From contig NZ_JAGQBW010000002.1 in the NCBI RefSeq assembly GCF_024345835.1, positions 173,196 to 237,195 on the forward strand: a stretch of 64,000 bases of DNA. The letters are read 5' to 3'. Of the stretch, positions 61,570 to 64,000 are shown in pieces (within the stretch, counting starts at the first letter, position 1; every line of letters starts with the position of its first letter). The position numbers were made by a program, and so were the translations under genes. This DNA comes from Synechococcus sp. HJ21-Hayes (GTDB lineage: Bacteria; Cyanobacteriota; Cyanobacteriia; PCC-6307; Cyanobiaceae). The notes under the pieces are model-generated. The model saw nothing but the letters and a program-made list of their open reading frames with translations, was not told the DNA's origin and made no database searches.

Positions 61570-61606
61570 CTGAGTCGTCTCAGAGGCATTCACCCCTGAG
61601 GGTGAA
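61570..61606. repeat. Two adjacent inverted repeats upstream of the RHH gene
   Basis: CTGAG-TCGT-CTCAG (61570-61583) and TTCACCC-CTGA-GGGTGAA (61589-61606) lie 6 bp apart, in the gap between the RHH gene (minus) and the methyltransferase gene (plus). They may be operators or transcript hairpins. Confidence 0.65.
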
Positions 61607-61687
61607 CTGGGTTCCCTCTCGAGAGTGATGCGGTGGCCATCACGGGTGACCAGGCAGCCATCGCACTGAGAGAGCCGGGAACCCAGC

Positions 61688-62392
61688 ATGGTGATCCCTT
61701 GCCGGCTTCCCTTGGCACCCCCACCCCTGGCCGTGCCGGTGCTCAGCCCTGAGCAGCGCCGCAAACTGGATGAATCCAGCGACGCCCTCTTCTACGCCCA
61801 GCCCCGCTTTGTGCAGCACCTGGATGGGGCCTTTCGCCAGCGGCTCACGGCCCTCTACCGGGAACGCCTGGCACCAGGCACAACGGTGCTGGATCTGATG
61901 AGCAGCTGGGTGAGCCATCTGCCCCCCGACCTCAGCTTCCACGCGGTGCTTGGCCATGGCATGAACGCCGCGGAACTGGAGGCGAATCCCCGCCTCAGCC
62001 GCCACTGGGTTCAGAACCTCAATGAGGAGCAAACCCTGCCCCTCGAGCCCAGCAGCGTGGATGCCGCCCTGATCGTGGCGGGCTGGCAGTACCTGCAGCA
62101 GCCCGAAGCCGTAGCGGTGGAGTTGCTGCGGGTGCTGCGGCCGGGCGGCCAACTGATCGTGGCCTTCTCCAACCGCATGTTCGCCACCAAGGCACCCCAG
62201 GCCTGGCTGGAGGGCAGCGACCGAGATCGCCTCAGCGGCGTGGCCAAGGTGCTGCTCTGCCAAGGCTGGGAGCTGGATCAACTGCTCAGCGAGGACACCA
62301 CGGCCGCCGGGCCCCTGGGCTGGATCGGCGGCAAGGGCGATCCCTTCTTTGCCGTGATCGCCCGCAAACCAGCCGGCCGGGGCCATGGCTGA
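61688..62392 (+). CDS. SAM-dependent methyltransferase-like protein
   Basis: A 234-residue protein. The N-terminal DESSDALFYAQPRFVQHLDGAF helical cap precedes TTVLDLMSSWVSHLP near residue 67, which stands in for motif I without the usual glycine pattern. VLGHGMNAAELEANPRLSRHWVQNLNE and SSVDAALIVAGWQYLQQPEAVAVELLRVLRPGGQLIVAFSNRMF continue the fold. Relatives are annotated as class I methyltransferases. It overlaps the FAD oxidoreductase by 8 bp. Confidence 0.8.
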   Translation: MVIPCRLPLAPPPLAVPVLSPEQRRKLDESSDALFYAQPRFVQHLDGAFRQRLTALYRERLAPGTTVLDLMSSWVSHLPPDLSFHAVLGHGMNAAELEANPRLSRHWVQNLNEEQTLPLEPSSVDAALIVAGWQYLQQPEAVAVELLRVLRPGGQLIVAFSNRMFATKAPQAWLEGSDRDRLSGVAKVLLCQGWELDQLLSEDTTAAGPLGWIGGKGDPFFAVIARKPAGRGHG

Positions 62393-63575
62393 GGGGGCGG
62401 TGGCTGAGCTAGCCGTGATCGGTGCCGGCGTAGGGGGGTGCGCCCTGGCGGCCCAGCTGCGCCGGCTGGGTTGGAGCGGTTCGGTACATCTGCTCGAAGC
62501 GGGCCGGGGCCCCGGTGGCCGTGCCGCCACCCGCCGCTCCCGCCGCGATGCCGGCCTGCACATCAATCACGGTGCTCCCCTGTTCAACTGCACGGGTTCC
62601 ACGCCACCGGCCCTGCTGCAGCCCCTGCGGGAGGGGGGCTGGCTCGAGCCCTGGAGCGGAACCATCTGCTGCCTCGATGGCGAGGGCCGCATCGGTAGCG
62701 CCATCGGCGATGGCTTCAGCGATGGCAGCCTCTATCGCGGTCATGGCGGCATGGAGCAGCTCTGCTGCGGCCTGTTGCAGATCGCCACGGAAGCCACCCT
62801 GCACAGCGGTGCCCTGGTGCGGCAGCTGCAGCCCCTGCCCGGTGGCGGCTGGCGCTTGCTGGGCAACAACGACGAGCTGTTACTGGAGTGCCACTGGCTG
62901 GTGCTGAGTGGCACGCTGCTGGCCCACCCCCGGGGTCCGGCCCTGTTCGGCTGGCCGGAGGTGCCCCTGCAGGCTGCCGCGGCCCAGGCCAGCGACCCGC
63001 AGCTGCAGCGGGCCTGTGCCGCCCTGGCGGCCATCGACTCCCAGGCCAGCAGCAATCTGCTGTTGACCCTGCCGGCGGAGAGCGCCGGTCCCTGGCGAGC
63101 CCAACCCTTTCAACTGCTGCAATGCAACCCCGCCGCCCAGGCCCGCTGGGGCCTGCGGCGCGTGTCGATCCAGCCGCTAGAGGACGGACGCTGCGCCGTG
63201 GTGGCGGAATCCAGCACCAGCTTCGCTGCCGAGGCCCAGGGGATCTACGGATCCCGTTCCTCAGCGGCCCAGCTGCTGGGGGCACATGCCAATCCCCAGG
63301 CCGAAGACGCCGCGATGGACACCCTGGAGCAGGCCCTGCAGGCTGCCCTGGGGCTGCCAACGGCCGGGGCCGATCGCCAGCTGATGCGCTGGGGCGCCGC
63401 CTTCCCCCAGCCGCCGGGATTACCCCCAGAGCTCAGCCTCTGCGCCGCCAGCCAGATCGGCTTCTGCGGCGACGCCATCGCCGGGCCGGGTTTCGGGCGG
63501 GTCGAAGGGGCCCTGCGCAGCGCCGAGGCCCTGGCGGGCCAACTGCTGCTGCACCTGGGCAGCGAGCTCAGCTGA
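62385..63575 (+). CDS. FAD-dependent amine-oxidase/renalase-like protein
   Basis: A 396-residue flavoprotein. The N-terminal AVIGAGVGGCALAAQLRRLG dinucleotide motif is followed by VHLLEAGRGPGGRAATRRSRR, with the GG-doublet, and a C-terminal FAD segment IGFCGDAIAGPGFGRVEGALRSAEALA. This matches renalase-like NAD(P)/FAD oxidoreductases found widely in cyanobacteria, of unknown substrate. It overlaps the upstream methyltransferase by 8 bp. Confidence 0.87.
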   Translation: MAEGAVAELAVIGAGVGGCALAAQLRRLGWSGSVHLLEAGRGPGGRAATRRSRRDAGLHINHGAPLFNCTGSTPPALLQPLREGGWLEPWSGTICCLDGEGRIGSAIGDGFSDGSLYRGHGGMEQLCCGLLQIATEATLHSGALVRQLQPLPGGGWRLLGNNDELLLECHWLVLSGTLLAHPRGPALFGWPEVPLQAAAAQASDPQLQRACAALAAIDSQASSNLLLTLPAESAGPWRAQPFQLLQCNPAAQARWGLRRVSIQPLEDGRCAVVAESSTSFAAEAQGIYGSRSSAAQLLGAHANPQAEDAAMDTLEQALQAALGLPTAGADRQLMRWGAAFPQPPGLPPELSLCAASQIGFCGDAIAGPGFGRVEGALRSAEALAGQLLLHLGSELS

Positions 63576-64000
63576 GCACCCGCAAATCCAGCTCGTCCAG
63601 CAGCGCCTTGTGGCGGGCCACCGGCACGAAGCTATGGGCGGCCATGGCCCCACTCACCGCCACAGGCGGCACGCCAATCCCCGGGAACGTGCCGGCCCCA
63701 CAGAGCTGCAACCCCTCAATCGGCGTGGTTCCCGCCGGAAAGGGCGACTGATCCGCCCCTAATGCAGGGCCATAGCTCCCCTGGTGCACCCGCAGGTAGC
63801 GGCGGTGGGTCTTGGGGGTGCCCCGCAGTTCGAGTACGAGGCGCTCCGCCAGATCGGGCACCACCTGGGCAAACACCTGCTGGAACAGGCCGCAACGCTC
63901 CGCCTTGAGGGCCTCGTAGGCGGGGGTGCCGGGCTCGAGATCCCGCCACAGGGCCCAGGGTTCATTGGCGGGGGGGGGGGGGGGCAACCCCCGGTGGCCC
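63568..64000 (-). CDS. Phytoene-desaturase/carotenoid-isomerase-like oxidoreductase, C-terminal part
   Basis: The C-terminal portion of a FAD-dependent desaturase/isomerase of the CrtI/CrtH/CruA superfamily, running off the window. LVLELRGTPKTHRRYLRVHQGSYGPALGADQ and the terminal GLQLCGAGTFPGIGVPPVAVSGAMAAHSFV (FAD-binding) are diagnostic. A 15-base homopolymer (G on this strand, C on the coding strand) at 63970-63984 lies within the frame and may hide an indel, so the upstream reading is unreliable. Confidence 0.75.
   Translation of the reverse strand, partial: GHRGLPPPPPANEPWALWRDLEPGTPAYEALKAERCGLFQQVFAQVVPDLAERLVLELRGTPKTHRRYLRVHQGSYGPALGADQSPFPAGTTPIEGLQLCGAGTFPGIGVPPVAVSGAMAAHSFVPVARHKALLDELDLRVLS
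63970..63984. repeat. G15 homopolymer in the desaturase-like gene
   Basis: Fifteen consecutive G residues (C15 on the coding strand, giving a Pro run) near the window end. Such a tract is prone to sequencing error or slipped-strand mispairing and would shift the frame of the gene if the count changes. Confidence 0.8.

Overview
The window comes from a GC-rich picocyanobacterium-like genome, most probably the Cyanobium/Synechococcus lineage of alpha-cyanobacteria. The evidence is a phycocyanin beta subunit (cpcB), the photosystem II assembly lipoprotein Psb27, a geranylgeranyl-reductase-like flavoprotein, a principal sigma factor with a Lys/Ala-rich N-terminus, and several families largely confined to cyanobacteria (DUF2854, DUF3153, DUF1824, EF-hand transaldolase). 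No rRNA, tRNA, CRISPR array, transposase or prophage gene was recognised. Genes are tightly packed: many neighbours overlap by 4 bases and many convergent pairs overlap at their 3' ends.

Layout. 1-4.5 kb: end of an SDR oxidoreductase, then pyrH-frr-geranylgeranyl reductase (+), converging on a cNMP-binding protein and transaldolase (-). 4.5-8.3 kb: ftsI preceded by an FtsL-like protein, and a CPBP protease (-). 8.4-13.2 kb: two-domain histidine phosphatase, degenerate dihydroorotase, lepB, and a conserved membrane protein. 13.2-16.2 kb: Spx/ArsC-like protein, ferredoxin, methyltransferase, a pyrophosphatase with an altered active site, and small proteins. 16.3-25.3 kb: proS, psb27, purA, adenosine-kinase-like gene, cobK, ssb, DUF2854, argB, DUF3153. 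25.3-29.6 kb: priA (-) and sigA (+). 29.6-33.2 kb: an envelope-glycosylation module (GT2-GtrA, GT39, PAP2). 33.3-38.0 kb: DUF1824, hemC, ClC, L,D-transpeptidase and a second, intact pyrophosphatase. 38.0-42.2 kb: M32 carboxypeptidase flanked by decayed gene remnants, DUF2252, ferredoxin. 42.3-47.8 kb: accessory stretch with two MscS channels, a ribbon-helix-helix protein, a possible small RNA, and a nitroreductase / 33-residue membrane peptide / solute-binding lipoprotein / MscS operon. 47.8-52.7 kb: arsenite methyltransferase, secreted proteins, a solitary cpcB, DCC-family protein, DUF1499, a 52-residue membrane protein, a peroxiredoxin-like protein and a Nif11-type peptide. 52.7-57.9 kb: B12-binding radical SAM enzyme and a five-gene operon containing thiD and an MFS transporter. 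57.9-61.5 kb: sensor kinase, periplasmic binding protein and response regulator (a likely three-part sensory system) plus a second ribbon-helix-helix protein. 61.7-64 kb: methyltransferase, FAD oxidoreductase and the end of a carotenoid-desaturase-like gene.

The parts most worth a second look are the kinase/binding-protein/regulator cluster with a 16-bp inverted repeat in its divergent promoter region, the binding-protein/MscS operon, the cpcB without cpcA or its own upstream spacer, the degraded gene remnants at 38.1 and 40.4 kb, the two pyrophosphatases of opposite active-site quality, and two small genes (33 and 52 codons) translationally coupled to their neighbours.
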